NCBI RefSeq assembly: GCF_014280435.1
Contig: NZ_CP060388.1
Location: 4,308,399-4,372,398, forward strand
DNA: 64,000 nt
Direction of reading: 5' to 3'
From: Sphingobium sp. KCTC 72723
GTDB taxonomy: Bacteria; Pseudomonadota; Alphaproteobacteria; Sphingomonadales; Sphingomonadaceae
The notes under the pieces were generated by a model, which searched no databases, was not told the origin of the DNA, and was given only the letters and a program-made list of their open reading frames with translations. A program made the translations under genes and the position numbers. How positions within the stretch are numbered: the first letter of the stretch is position 1; each line of letters begins with the position of its first letter. Below, piece by piece: positions 1 to 8,729 of the stretch.

Positions 1-1
1 C

Positions 2-826
2 ATCGCTGGCTCCGGCGTCGGCAAATCGGTGCTGATGGGCCAGATGATCGCCGGGGCCGAAGCCGACATCGTCGTCGTCGGCCTGATCGGCGAACGCGGC
101 CGCGAAGTCAGCGACTTCCTCGAAACCAAACTCAAGCACACGATGCACAAGAGCATCGTCGTCGCTGTCCCTGCCGATCATCCCCCGGTGCTGCGCCTGC
201 GCGCCGCCGCCCGTGCCACCGCCATCGCCGAATATTTCCGCGCCCGTGGCAAGAAGGTGCTGCTGCTGATCGACAGCCTGACCCGCTGCGCCCATGCCCA
301 GCGCGAAATCGGCCTGGCCCTTGGCGAACCGCCCGCAATGAAGGGCTATCCGCCCTCGGCCCTCGCGCTCATCCCGCGCCTGGTCGAACGCGCGGGCGTT
401 GACGCCCGCACCGGCGGCTCGATCACGGCGCTCTACACTGTGCTGGCCGATGGCGACGACACCGACGATCCAATCGTGGACGCCGCCCGCGCCATTGTGG
501 ACGGCCATTTCGTCCTGTCCCGGCACCTGTCGGAACAATCCATCTTTCCCGCCATCGACGTCGGCAAATCCCTCTCGCGCGTCATGGCCGACGTGGTGCC
601 GGACGATCATCGCATGGCGGCGGCCAATTATCGCCGGCTATGGGCCGCCTATGAGGAAAATCGCGATCTCATCCTGATGGGTGCCTACCGCCCCGGCAAT
701 GATCCGGTGATCGATGAAGCGGTCCAGCGTCGTCAGGAAATTCTCGACTTCATTCGGCAGGATCAGAAAAGCCGGATCGACATCGACACCAGCGCCGACG
801 CGCTCATCGCCGGGTTCGGCGCATGA
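2..826 (+). CDS. fliI: Flagellum-specific ATPase FliI, 3' part (cut by window edge)
   Basis: This is the C-terminal part of the ATPase that powers type III export of flagellar subunits, working with FliH and FliJ under the FlhA/FlhB gate. Reading frame 2 opens inside the Walker A loop (GSGVGKS), followed by the FliI-typical IGERGREV segment and a Walker B strand ending in LLLIDS. About 274 residues are present, so roughly the first 160-170 of a ~440-residue protein lie before base 1. An ATP synthase beta subunit is unlikely because fliJ follows directly and overlaps its stop codon by ATGA. Gene identity is firm; the true start is outside the window. Confidence 0.96.
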   Translation: MAGSGVGKSVLMGQMIAGAEADIVVVGLIGERGREVSDFLETKLKHTMHKSIVVAVPADHPPVLRLRAAARATAIAEYFRARGKKVLLLIDSLTRCAHAQREIGLALGEPPAMKGYPPSALALIPRLVERAGVDARTGGSITALYTVLADGDDTDDPIVDAARAIVDGHFVLSRHLSEQSIFPAIDVGKSLSRVMADVVPDDHRMAAANYRRLWAAYEENRDLILMGAYRPGNDPVIDEAVQRRQEILDFIRQDQKSRIDIDTSADALIAGFGA

Positions 827-1248
827 AGGGGCTGGTCACGCGCCGCCAGCGCGTGCTGCGCGTGCGCCATGTCCAGCACGCCATGGCCGTGGCCGACGCG
901 GCCCATGCGCGGGACGAAGCGGACGGCCTTGCCCGCAATGTCGATCGCCTGCGCAAGGTGCGCGGCGAATTGTTCGAGACGGAAGGGGCGGCCACCGGCG
1001 CGTCCTTTGCCGCGATGCAGGAACTGGCCACCCGGCTGGAACAGGCGGGGCGTCAGCTCGACGGCGCGCTTTATGATGCCCGGCGCAAGGTAGCGGCCAA
1101 GGAAGGCGTGACGCTGGCCGCCAACCGCGAAAAGGAAATTGCCACCCGCCTCAAGGACCGCGCCCGCGCGACTCTGGAAGAATGGCGCGAAACCAAGCTG
1201 GCGGCGCTGCCGCGCTATCGCCGGATTCAACGCAATGGGGATGTCTGA
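823..1248 (+). CDS. fliJ: Flagellar export protein FliJ
   Basis: FliJ is a small coiled-coil protein that links the FliI ATPase ring to FlhA and escorts export chaperones. The 141-residue product is almost entirely charged and helical, rich in Ala, Arg and Glu, with no membrane segment, as expected. FliJ sequences diverge strongly, so the call rests on length, coiled-coil composition and position between fliI and a fliK-like gene. The ATG overlaps the fliI stop by four bases (ATGA), which suggests translational coupling. Confidence 0.85.
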   Translation: MKGLVTRRQRVLRVRHVQHAMAVADAAHARDEADGLARNVDRLRKVRGELFETEGAATGASFAAMQELATRLEQAGRQLDGALYDARRKVAAKEGVTLAANREKEIATRLKDRARATLEEWRETKLAALPRYRRIQRNGDV

Positions 1249-1249
1249 C

Positions 1250-3322
1250 ATGAATATGCTGTCCAATATCAAAGCGTTGCTATTCGCGACGCCGGGTGCT
1301 TCGACGGGCAAAGGGGCGGGCATATCGCCCGTCCCGGCCCCGTTCGATTTCGCCAAACTGATGAACGTGGCGGCCCCGGTTTCGAGCGCTGTCATGCCGA
1401 CGCCGGGCGCAACGACCCCCTTGCCGAGTGCAACGACCCCAGTGCCGGGCATGGCGACCGCGCTGCCGGACTCTGTGCCAACGACGCCATCTGCGCTGCC
1501 GACCGACGCCCTGCCTATGGACGCACCGGACAGGCCCGCTACGGATCAGCCCGCCATGACACAGCCCGCCGACCTGCCAGCGGCCCAGCCCGATGACCTG
1601 TCGCAATTTTCGCTCCTGCGCCCGCTGCCTGTGGAAACCTCCGCGCCGCCCGTGAAGCTGCCGATCGATGCAGGTGATGACCCGGTGGCAACGGCCCAGC
1701 CCGCGCCATCACCTGCCGCTGCGCCGCTGCCAGCCCCGGTCGCGGCTGACAGCCCGCCCGCCATGGCCGGGGTCGCCCCGCCGCCAGTCGCACCCATCCC
1801 CATGGCCGCCGAAAGGACGACAGCGCAGGAGGCCGCCAGCCCCGCGCCCGTCGCAAATCTGCCATCGCCCGCTGACACAGCGATCGCCGCGCCCATGGCC
1901 GCTGCGCCGGTCATGGCCAGCGAAACAGACGGCGAAACAGACATAGTAACAAACGTTACAGTTTCGTCGGACATCGCCGAGTCTATGTCCATCTCGCTGT
2001 CTACAAACAGCGCGCCCGAACCTGTCCCAGCACCCGTCCCATCGCCCGACCCGGCCCTCGTCGCGGCGCTGGTTCCAATGCCACTCGCGCCGCCTGCGCA
2101 AGCCCCCGCTGCGCCGGTCGAATCCGCTATTCCGGCTCATCCCGTTCGCGCCGCGCCGCAACCCGAAACGCCTCTCCGCCAGGAACCAGCGACCCCCGAT
2201 CGCCCGGCGTTGGAAGACGCGGTCAAACCGGCCGACGATCTGCCACCGCCCGCGCCGCTCCCCGACGCCAGCCTTGTCGCCGCCCTCATGCCGCCCATCA
2301 GCGCCGCGCCAGCGCCAGCGCTAGAGCCTGCGCCCGCGTCCGTTGCAGCGCCCCTGACGGCAGCGCCCGTTGCCCGCTTCATGCCCACCCCGCCGACGCC
2401 CCAGGCGCCCACCGGAACGGAACCACAGCCCATCCCGGCCGCCTCCTTGCCTGCCGCCACGCCGCTACCAGCCGCAGCCCAAACTCCCGTTCAGCCATCC
2501 GTCCAACCCGCTGCCACAAGCCCGGCCCCAAACCCGGCCCAAAACCCGGCAAGGGCCGAAGCCGTGGCGCTGCTGCAACTGGCGCGCGATCATCTGGCGG
2601 GCCGCGTCGCGTCCCGGCCTAAGGCGGACGGCGTCTCGCCTGTCCGCGCCACTTCCGTCACCGACATCGCAACGCCACTCTCCATTGCGTCGCCCGTTGA
2701 CAGTGTGGTGACGCCATCGGTCATTGCCCCGACCATTCAGCCCGCCACCATGGCCCCGCTCGCGCCTGCCGCCCCGGTGATCGACCTGTCCGCCAGCCTT
2801 GGCGCGCAGATGGTCGATATGGGCGTGTCGGGCCAGTGGATCGACTCTCTGGCCCGCGACATTGCGGGCCTGTCGGCCAATGGCGCACAGGGCCGCTTCA
2901 ACCTTACCACAAGCCAGCTTGGCGCAATTCAGGTCGACCTGCGTCAGGGCGACGCAGGCATGGCGATCAGCCTGACCGTGGAAACGCAGGCCGCCGAAGC
3001 GGCGTTGCGGCAGGACAGCGACCGGCTGCGCCTCGACGCGGGACTGGCCGCCCTGCGCATCAGCGACGTAAAGATCGAACGCGCCCCCGTCGCCACCGAT
3101 CCGGCCCGTTCCGAAACGACGGGGCAGCAGCCTTCGAACCAGCAGCAACAGGGCCAGGGCGCAGGCCAAGGCCTGGGGCAGGGCGCACCGCAACAACAGG
3201 GCCGATGGCAGGCGCGCGAAAATTTTGCGGCCACCCATAAAGCCTCCGGCGACGCGGCCGTTATTAACCATGGACCATCGGGCGATGCGCCGGGCGAACC
3301 CGTTCGCGCGCGCTATGCCTGA
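1250..3322 (+). CDS. fliK: Flagellar hook-length control protein FliK
   Basis: FliK is the exported ruler that measures the hook and switches FlhB specificity to filament subunits. The product (about 690 residues) is extremely Pro/Ala-rich over its first ~500 residues. A more regular C-terminal domain follows around residues 530-640, containing the LRQGDAGMAISLTVET stretch of the FliK C-terminal fold, and then a Gln/Gly-rich tail. An upstream ATG at 1241 overlaps fliJ by 8 bases; I prefer the ATG at 1250 because GGGGA lies at good spacing before it. Long low-complexity FliK proteins are usual. Identity rests on the C-terminal domain and the operon position. Confidence 0.85.
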   Translation: MNMLSNIKALLFATPGASTGKGAGISPVPAPFDFAKLMNVAAPVSSAVMPTPGATTPLPSATTPVPGMATALPDSVPTTPSALPTDALPMDAPDRPATDQPAMTQPADLPAAQPDDLSQFSLLRPLPVETSAPPVKLPIDAGDDPVATAQPAPSPAAAPLPAPVAADSPPAMAGVAPPPVAPIPMAAERTTAQEAASPAPVANLPSPADTAIAAPMAAAPVMASETDGETDIVTNVTVSSDIAESMSISLSTNSAPEPVPAPVPSPDPALVAALVPMPLAPPAQAPAAPVESAIPAHPVRAAPQPETPLRQEPATPDRPALEDAVKPADDLPPPAPLPDASLVAALMPPISAAPAPALEPAPASVAAPLTAAPVARFMPTPPTPQAPTGTEPQPIPAASLPAATPLPAAAQTPVQPSVQPAATSPAPNPAQNPARAEAVALLQLARDHLAGRVASRPKADGVSPVRATSVTDIATPLSIASPVDSVVTPSVIAPTIQPATMAPLAPAAPVIDLSASLGAQMVDMGVSGQWIDSLARDIAGLSANGAQGRFNLTTSQLGAIQVDLRQGDAGMAISLTVETQAAEAALRQDSDRLRLDAGLAALRISDVKIERAPVATDPARSETTGQQPSNQQQQGQGAGQGLGQGAPQQQGRWQARENFAATHKASGDAAVINHGPSGDAPGEPVRARYA

Positions 3323-3348
3323 CCCGCGCTATCCTGGGGGACTGACCG

Positions 3349-3975
3349 ATGAGTGAAGAGCCGAAGGCCAAGAAGAAAAAAGGCGGGGGCATGAAGATGA
3401 TCCTGCTGATCGTCGTGGCCATGGTCGTGGGCGGCGCTGGCGCGGCAGGCGGACTATATGCCGCCGGTTTCTTCAGCCCCAAGGAGGAAGGGCCAAAGGA
3501 AGACCCCAACAAGCCCGTTCTGGTGCTGGCCGGGGAAAGCGCCGAAGAGATCGCCAAGGCCCATGCCGTCCCGCATGGCGACGCAGCCGCCGCAGCGGCG
3601 CATGGCAGCGCGCATGGCAAGGGCATCGACCTGCCCACGCCTGCCAACCCCACGGCCTATCAGGCGACCTATTTCCAGCTTCAGCAACCCTTCACGTCGA
3701 ACATGTCGGACACCGACGCCTTTGCCCAGATTTCGATCGCGGTATCGACCTATTACGACCTGCGCGTGATCGACGCGATCAAGACGCATGAGATGGCGAT
3801 CCGCAGTCAGGTGCTGATGATGCTCGCGCAACAGCCGCAGGAGTCATTGTTGACGCCGGAAGGCAAGCGGGCGCTTCAGGGCAGGATAAAAGGCATAATC
3901 AACGATATTTTGAAGCAAAAGACGGGTTTTGGCGGGGTCGATAACGTTTACTTTACCAATTTCGTTATTCAATAG
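3349..3975 (+). CDS. fliL: Flagellar basal body-associated protein FliL
   Basis: FliL is a single-pass inner-membrane protein that surrounds the stator units and supports motor torque. The 208-residue product has a Lys-rich cytoplasmic start (KAKKKKGGG), one transmembrane helix at about residues 15-38 and a periplasmic domain. The C-terminus has the FliL pattern of export-competent helix plus the final VYFTNFVIQ strand. A linker at residues 70-90 is Ala/His-rich. It lies 26 bases after fliK and just before fliM, the standard gene order. Confidence 0.93.
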   Translation: MSEEPKAKKKKGGGMKMILLIVVAMVVGGAGAAGGLYAAGFFSPKEEGPKEDPNKPVLVLAGESAEEIAKAHAVPHGDAAAAAAHGSAHGKGIDLPTPANPTAYQATYFQLQQPFTSNMSDTDAFAQISIAVSTYYDLRVIDAIKTHEMAIRSQVLMMLAQQPQESLLTPEGKRALQGRIKGIINDILKQKTGFGGVDNVYFTNFVIQ

Positions 3976-4024
3976 CACTGCCCAGAAAGGCCGGGAAGTC
4001 CCCCGGTCCGCAGGGCAGGGGACT

Positions 4025-4912
4025 ATGATGGACGACGTTCAGACCTACGCCTTCGGGCGGGGGGAATCGCAGGCACCGGTGATGCTGTCCGGTCTGGACC
4101 GGCTGGGCGACAAGCTTGGCCGGCGCATCCGTGCCTTGGTGGAGCCGATCTGCGGCGTGCGCCCCCATGTGGAATCGCGCGACGCCCAGTTGATGGAATT
4201 TTCCGCCTGGTCGGACGATGTGCCAGCCTTCGCCAGCATCTCGGTCTATCGCCTGCTCCCGCTCAAGGGGCAGGTGCTGCTGCGCATGGACGCGGCGATG
4301 ATTTCCACGCTGGTCGATTGTTTCTACGGCGGCATCGGCAACCGCCCGCTGCCCCCGCGCGGCGAATTTACCCCGACAGAGGACCGGCTGATCGCCCGCC
4401 TGTCGGAATCCATCATCGCTCGCCTGACCGAAAGCTGGGCCGACATCCTGCCGCTCGATGCGGGGCTTGTCGTGCGCGAAACCGGTGTGGGCTTTGCCGC
4501 CGCCGCGCAACCGGGCGACCAGATGGTGGTGCAGCGTTTCATGGTCACCATCACCCGCGACCAGTCCTGGCCGATCGACCTTGTCTTTCCCCTGTCCGCC
4601 CTGCGCGCCGTCGAACCGCTGATGGGGTCGAAAATGCCCGCCGATGCGGATCAGGCCGACCCGGTGTGGCAGGCGCGCATCGCCCGCCGGATGCGCGACA
4701 TCCGCTTGCCCGCCCGCACCGTGCTTGCCCGCCCCAATCTTTCGCTGGCGGAGCTGATGCAGCTCAAGACCGGCGACATCATCCCCGTGACGATCGGCCG
4801 CTCGCTGCCGCTGATCGTCGGCAACCGCATCGTCGCCCATGGCACGATCGGCGAACAGGACGGCCGCGCCGCCTTCCAGATTGAAAAACTCGTACAAGGA
4901 CCAGATCAATGA
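4025..4912 (+). CDS. fliM: Flagellar motor switch protein FliM
   Basis: FliM forms the middle of the cytoplasmic C-ring and transmits the chemotaxis signal to rotation direction. The product is 295 residues, somewhat short for the family (about 320-350). The C-terminal SPOA domain is visible (LSLAELMQLKTGDIIPVTIG). The usual N-terminal CheY-binding peptide (LSQxEIDALL) is not seen; the protein begins MMDDVQTYAFGRGE instead. ATG 4025 and ATG 4028 are adjacent, both after an AGGGGA Shine-Dalgarno. The gene overlaps fliN by ATGA. Confidence 0.9.
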   Translation: MMDDVQTYAFGRGESQAPVMLSGLDRLGDKLGRRIRALVEPICGVRPHVESRDAQLMEFSAWSDDVPAFASISVYRLLPLKGQVLLRMDAAMISTLVDCFYGGIGNRPLPPRGEFTPTEDRLIARLSESIIARLTESWADILPLDAGLVVRETGVGFAAAAQPGDQMVVQRFMVTITRDQSWPIDLVFPLSALRAVEPLMGSKMPADADQADPVWQARIARRMRDIRLPARTVLARPNLSLAELMQLKTGDIIPVTIGRSLPLIVGNRIVAHGTIGEQDGRAAFQIEKLVQGPDQ

Positions 4913-5244
4913 GCGACATGAGCGAAGCCCCCCGCATGGAGCGTGGCGAAGACCCGGTCGGCCGCATGACCAACAACCATCATTTCAAGCTGCTGGCCGA
5001 CATCCCGGTCCGCATGTCGGTGGAGGTCGGCTCCACTTCGCTGCGTCTGGCCGAAGTCATGGACCTGGCCGAAGGCAGCATCGTGGAACTGGACCGTCAG
5101 GCCGACGACCTGCTCGACATCATGGTCAATGGCGCGCTGATCGCCAAGGGTGAGGTCGTGACGGTCAATGGCCGCTATGGCATCCGCATCATCGACATTG
5201 CGGCCACCGAAACCCGTCTGGCGGGTATCGAACGGCGCGGCTGA
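4909..5244 (+). CDS. fliN: Flagellar motor switch protein FliN
   Basis: FliN forms the base of the C-ring and docks FliH/FliI. The 111-residue product is a single SPOA domain (DIPVRMSVEVG, then LDRQADDLLDIMVNG and GRYGIRI) preceded by a short variable start, which is the normal FliN layout. The ATG overlaps the fliM stop by four bases, so FliM and FliN are probably made in a coupled ratio. About 90 bases separate it from fliO. Confidence 0.95.
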   Translation: MSDMSEAPRMERGEDPVGRMTNNHHFKLLADIPVRMSVEVGSTSLRLAEVMDLAEGSIVELDRQADDLLDIMVNGALIAKGEVVTVNGRYGIRIIDIAATETRLAGIERRG

Positions 5245-5332
5245 ACGCAGAACCCATTTTTGCGCTTGCCTTGGCGGTAGAAACTGCGGATCGCTGGCGC
5301 CAGGTTAACCATAATGCGCGGGCGGCTCGATC

Positions 5333-5596
5333 ATGTTCTGGTATTTCGTCAAATTGCTGATCCTGCTGCCGCTGGTGGGTGCCATGGCCTTTGGTGCGCT
5401 ATGGCTGTGGCGCAAATATCAGCCCGGCATGATGGGCAATCAGGGCGAACGTTCGCTCAAGCTGCTCGAAGCGCTGCCCATGGGCGCGTTCGGCAAGCTG
5501 GCCGTGGTGGAATTTGAGGGCAAGAAGATCCTGCTGTCGGTCACGCGCGGCCGGATCGAAAAGATCGCGGAAGGCGACCATGCCCGCCTGCGCTGA
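5333..5596 (+). CDS. fliO: Flagellar biosynthetic protein FliO
   Basis: FliO is a small membrane protein that helps assemble the FliP ring of the export gate. The 87-residue product has one N-terminal transmembrane helix (about residues 5-26) and a cytoplasmic domain with the family pattern of basic residues and [16 protein letters not shown]. FliO is poorly conserved; the call is supported by its place directly before fliP, which it overlaps by 17 bases. Confidence 0.85.
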   Translation: MFWYFVKLLILLPLVGAMAFGALWLWRKYQPGMMGNQGERSLKLLEALPMGAFGKLAVVEFEGKKILLSVTRGRIEKIAEGDHARLR

Positions 5597-6404
5597 ACCC
5601 TTGTCCGGGCGAAACGTCAGGCCATGGATCTCCGCTGCTGCGGGAATAGCCATCCTGATCCTGCTGGCCCTGCTATGGATCCAGCCCGCCTTTGCGCAGG
5701 CCGCTCCCGCCGCGCCGGTGGACAATGGCGGCGCGCTGACTCGCGCCATGGGCCAGATTTCGGGCGACGGCCGCCCGCTCTCGCTCAGCTTGCAAATCCT
5801 CGTCCTCATGAGCCTGCTGACGGTGCTGCCGTCGCTGGTGCTGATGATGACCAGCTTCACTCGCATCATCATCGTCCTGTCGCTGCTGCGGCAGGCGCTG
5901 GGCCTGCAACAGACGCCGCCCAATCAGGTGCTGGTGGGCCTCGCCCTCTTCCTGTCGCTGTTCGTGATGCGCCCGGCGATCGACCAGATCAACGGGCAGG
6001 CGTTCGACCCCTATGGCCGGGGCCAGATCAATATCGAGGAAGCGGTCGGTCGTTCGGCCAAGGTGCTGCATGGTTTCATGACCAAGCAGACCCGCGAAAG
6101 CGACCTCAAACTGTTCGCCGGGCTGGCCAAGGCACCCGCCTTCGCCACGCCTGCCGACATTCCCTTCACCATCCTGCTGCCTGCCTTTGTCACCAGCGAA
6201 CTCAAGACCGCCTTCCAGATCGGCTTCATGATCTTCCTGCCCTTCCTCATCATCGACCTTGTTGTCGCGTCCACGCTGATGGCGCTGGGCATGATGATGC
6301 TGTCGCCCACGATCATTTCGATGCCGTTCAAGCTGTTGCTGTTCGTGCTGGTCGACGGCTGGGCGCTGACCATGGGCAGCCTCGCCGGGTCGTTCGCGAC
6401 ATGA
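5580..6404 (+). CDS. fliP: Flagellar type III export gate protein FliP
   Basis: FliP forms the pentameric core of the export gate with FliQ and FliR. The product (274 residues) has an N-terminal signal-like helix ending at AFAQA, as FliP proteins are often processed. The signature regions [19 protein letters not shown] and [15 protein letters not shown] are both present. Start ATG 5580 lies inside the end of fliO. A palindromic repeat separates it from fliQ, although these genes are usually adjacent or overlapping. Confidence 0.97.
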   Translation: MPACAEPLSGRNVRPWISAAAGIAILILLALLWIQPAFAQAAPAAPVDNGGALTRAMGQISGDGRPLSLSLQILVLMSLLTVLPSLVLMMTSFTRIIIVLSLLRQALGLQQTPPNQVLVGLALFLSLFVMRPAIDQINGQAFDPYGRGQINIEEAVGRSAKVLHGFMTKQTRESDLKLFAGLAKAPAFATPADIPFTILLPAFVTSELKTAFQIGFMIFLPFLIIDLVVASTLMALGMMMLSPTIISMPFKLLLFVLVDGWALTMGSLAGSFAT

Positions 6405-6421
6405 CGGCCCGATCCCCTGTT

Positions 6422-6527
6422 CCGTTCGGGCTGAGCCTGTCGAAGCCTTCAGCCGAGCGGAGCGAGGCGGAACAGCACCCTTCGCTTCGCTCAGGCGCAC
6501 CCCTCGACTTCGCTCAGGGCGAACGGG
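6422..6527. repeat. Intergenic palindromic repeat (CCGTTCG...CGAACGG type)
   Basis: An imperfect palindromic element begins CCGTTCGGGCTGAGCCTGTC and ends with a segment complementary in style, CTTCGCTCAGGGCGAACGG. Internal short repeats of CTTCGCTC and GAGCGGAGCGAGG are also present. A related copy lies at 13722-13834. It fills the fliP-fliQ gap and ends 6 bases before the fliQ ATG, so fliQ has little room for a Shine-Dalgarno. Repeats like this are scattered between genes in sphingomonads and resemble REP/MITE elements; mobility is inference. Confidence 0.7.
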
Positions 6528-6533
6528 TATAGG

Positions 6534-6806
6534 ATGGAAAACGCCGACTTCTTCCTGGGCCTGGCGCAGCAGGCGCTGTGGATCACCGCGCTGGCCGCTG
6601 CGCCGGTGTTGATCCCTGCGCTGATCGTCGGGCTGCTGATCGGCATGGTGCAGGCAGCGACTTCGATCAACGAACAGACGTTGAGCTTCATTCCCAAGAT
6701 CATCGTCGTCGGTGCCATGCTCGCGATTTTCGGCGGGTCGATGCTGGTGCTGATCGCCGATTTCACCCGCGAAATTTTCGATCGCATACCGGACCTGCTC
6801 CAATGA
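6534..6806 (+). CDS. fliQ: Flagellar export gate protein FliQ
   Basis: FliQ is the small two-helix subunit of the FliPQR export gate. The 90-residue product has two long hydrophobic helices (about residues 14-40 and 52-75) joined by a short polar loop containing the conserved QAATSINEQTL-like stretch. It overlaps fliR by ATGA. Its start is unusual: an intergenic repeat ends six bases upstream, leaving only TATAGG ahead of the ATG, so initiation may be weak. Confidence 0.96.
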   Translation: MENADFFLGLAQQALWITALAAAPVLIPALIVGLLIGMVQAATSINEQTLSFIPKIIVVGAMLAIFGGSMLVLIADFTREIFDRIPDLLQ

Positions 6807-7585
6807 TCGCGCCCGGTTTCGCCGGGGTCGAATCCCAATTGTGGGTCTGGCTGATCGCCATGATCCGGCCCGGCGCGGCCTTCATCGCGGCCCCCGTGTT
6901 CGGCGCGCCTGCCGTGCCGGTGCAACTGCGCCTGATCCTCAGCCTCGCGCTCGGCCTTGCCGCGCTCAACACCGTCACCATTACGCTGCCGCAGGATGGC
7001 GTCGCCAGTTTCGAAGGCATCATGCTGGTCGCGGGCGAAGTGCTGGCGGGACTGGCGCTCGGCTTTGCGGTCCAGATCGGTTACGCTGCCGCCTTCGTCG
7101 CGGGGGAAACCATCGGCAACGCGATGGGGCTGAACTTCGCCGCGATGGTCGATCCCTCGTCGGGTCAATCGACGCAGGTGCTTGGTACTTTTCTGTCGAT
7201 CCTCGCCACCTTCCTGCTGCTGGGCATGGATGGGCATCTGCTGCTCGTCAGCTTCGTGGTGCAAAGCTATCAGGCTATTCCGCCGGGCGCGGCGATGCTG
7301 TCCAACGATACTGTCTGGCACCTCGTCGAATTTGGCGGGGCGTTGCTCGGCGCGGGGGTCGTGGTCGCGCTGCCGGTCGGTTTCGCGCTGGTGCTGGTAC
7401 AGATCATCATGGGGATGCTGGCGCGGGCCGCACCCTCGCTCAACCTGTTTGCGGTCGGGATGCCAGTGGCGATGCTGGCGGGCATCATCCTGCTGGCCAT
7501 TGCCGCGCCGATCATGGCCGAAGGCATCACGGCCTCGCTGAAAGCTGGCCTCGACCATGCCCAATCGATCGCGGAGGGGCGCTGA
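6803..7585 (+). CDS. fliR: Flagellar export gate protein FliR
   Basis: FliR completes the FliPQR gate through which flagellar subunits cross the inner membrane. The product is 260 residues, the usual size, with about six hydrophobic segments. It contains the family region GETIGNAMGLNFAAMVDPSSG, which aligns with the conserved G(E)xxGxxMGxxxAxxxDP motif. The start ATG 6803 overlaps the fliQ stop, and flhB follows after 3 bases. Confidence 0.96.
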   Translation: MIAPGFAGVESQLWVWLIAMIRPGAAFIAAPVFGAPAVPVQLRLILSLALGLAALNTVTITLPQDGVASFEGIMLVAGEVLAGLALGFAVQIGYAAAFVAGETIGNAMGLNFAAMVDPSSGQSTQVLGTFLSILATFLLLGMDGHLLLVSFVVQSYQAIPPGAAMLSNDTVWHLVEFGGALLGAGVVVALPVGFALVLVQIIMGMLARAAPSLNLFAVGMPVAMLAGIILLAIAAPIMAEGITASLKAGLDHAQSIAEGR

Positions 7586-7588
7586 TCC

Positions 7589-8725
7589 ATGGCGGGCGGC
7601 AACGAAGGCGGCGAAAAGACCGAGAAACCAACCCAGAAGAAACTGGATGATGCCGCCAAGAAGGGCGACATTCTCCAGTCGCGCGAACTCGGTACGGCAC
7701 TGGTCGTGATGGCCGGGATCGGCTGGCTGGCGGTCATGGGACCATCGCTGATCGACGCGCTGTCCGACATGCTGGTGGAAGCGCTGCGTTTCCGCCGCGA
7801 CGACATTGCCGATTTCTCGCCCGCGCGGCGTGGCCTTGCCCTGCTGACCGGCATTGCCCTGCCTGCTGCGGGGGTGATGCTGGCGACCTTCATCGCCGCC
7901 ATCGCTGCGCCTGCCTTGCTGGGGTCGCTCGGCTTCCGCCCCGGTGCCTTTGCGCCCAAAGCGTCGAAGATGAACCCGGCGGCAGGCCTGAAAAAGATTT
8001 TCGGCACGCAAGGGCTGATCGAACTGCTCAAGTCGATCGCCAAGGTCGGCCTGCTTGGCAGCATCGGGGTATGGCTGATCTGGGATCGGCTGACGGAGAT
8101 TGTGGGTCTGGGCAAGACCGGCATCGGCCCGGCCATGGCCGACCTTGGCAACATGTTCATCTTTACCTGTCTGGTGATGGCGACCGGCCTGTTCCTGATC
8201 GCAGGGATAGACGTTCCCGCGCAGATCATGCAGCGGGCCAAGCGGCTGGGCATGTCGAAACAGGACATCAAGGACGAACATAAGGAAAGCGAAGGCTCGC
8301 CAGAGCTGAAGGGCCAGATCCGCCGCCGCCAGTTCGAAGTGCTGAACAATTCCACCCGTCAGGCCGTAGCCGAAGCCAGCGTCATCATCACCAACCCGAC
8401 CCATTTCGCGGTCGCGTTGCGTTACAAGCCGGGCGTGGATGCCGCGCCGGTCGTGGTCGCGCGCGGCTGCGATGCGGTGGCCGCCTCGATCCGTGAACTC
8501 GCCGACCAGAATGGCGTGACGGTGCTGCAGTATCCCGACCTCGCCCGCGCCGTCTATTTCACATCGCGCACAGGGCAGATCGTCAATGAAGGTCTGTATA
8601 TGGCGGTGGCGACCGTGCTGGCCTTCGTATTCCGGGTCGAAAACCGGATGGCGAACGAAATGGACCGGCCTTTCATCACTGTGCCGGACGACCTGCGATT
8701 CGACGCCGATGGACGCAAGCAATAG
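7589..8725 (+). CDS. flhB: Flagellar export switch protein FlhB
   Basis: FlhB controls export specificity, changing from hook to filament substrates after self-cleavage. The 378-residue product starts with a charged segment (GEKTEKPTQKKLDDA), has four transmembrane helices over about residues 30-210 and a cytoplasmic C-domain. The autocleavage tetrapeptide NPTH sits at residues 269-272, so cleavage is expected to be intact. It follows fliR by 3 bases and ends inside the possible 5' extension of the next gene. Confidence 0.97.
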   Translation: MAGGNEGGEKTEKPTQKKLDDAAKKGDILQSRELGTALVVMAGIGWLAVMGPSLIDALSDMLVEALRFRRDDIADFSPARRGLALLTGIALPAAGVMLATFIAAIAAPALLGSLGFRPGAFAPKASKMNPAAGLKKIFGTQGLIELLKSIAKVGLLGSIGVWLIWDRLTEIVGLGKTGIGPAMADLGNMFIFTCLVMATGLFLIAGIDVPAQIMQRAKRLGMSKQDIKDEHKESEGSPELKGQIRRRQFEVLNNSTRQAVAEASVIITNPTHFAVALRYKPGVDAAPVVVARGCDAVAASIRELADQNGVTVLQYPDLARAVYFTSRTGQIVNEGLYMAVATVLAFVFRVENRMANEMDRPFITVPDDLRFDADGRKQ

Positions 8726-8729
8726 CGCG

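Noticed and set aside
5245..5332. Sigma54 promoter before fliO (TTGGCGGTAGAAACTGC)
   Set aside because: The GG and GC elements are separated by 11 rather than 10 bases, and the flanking consensus is poor.
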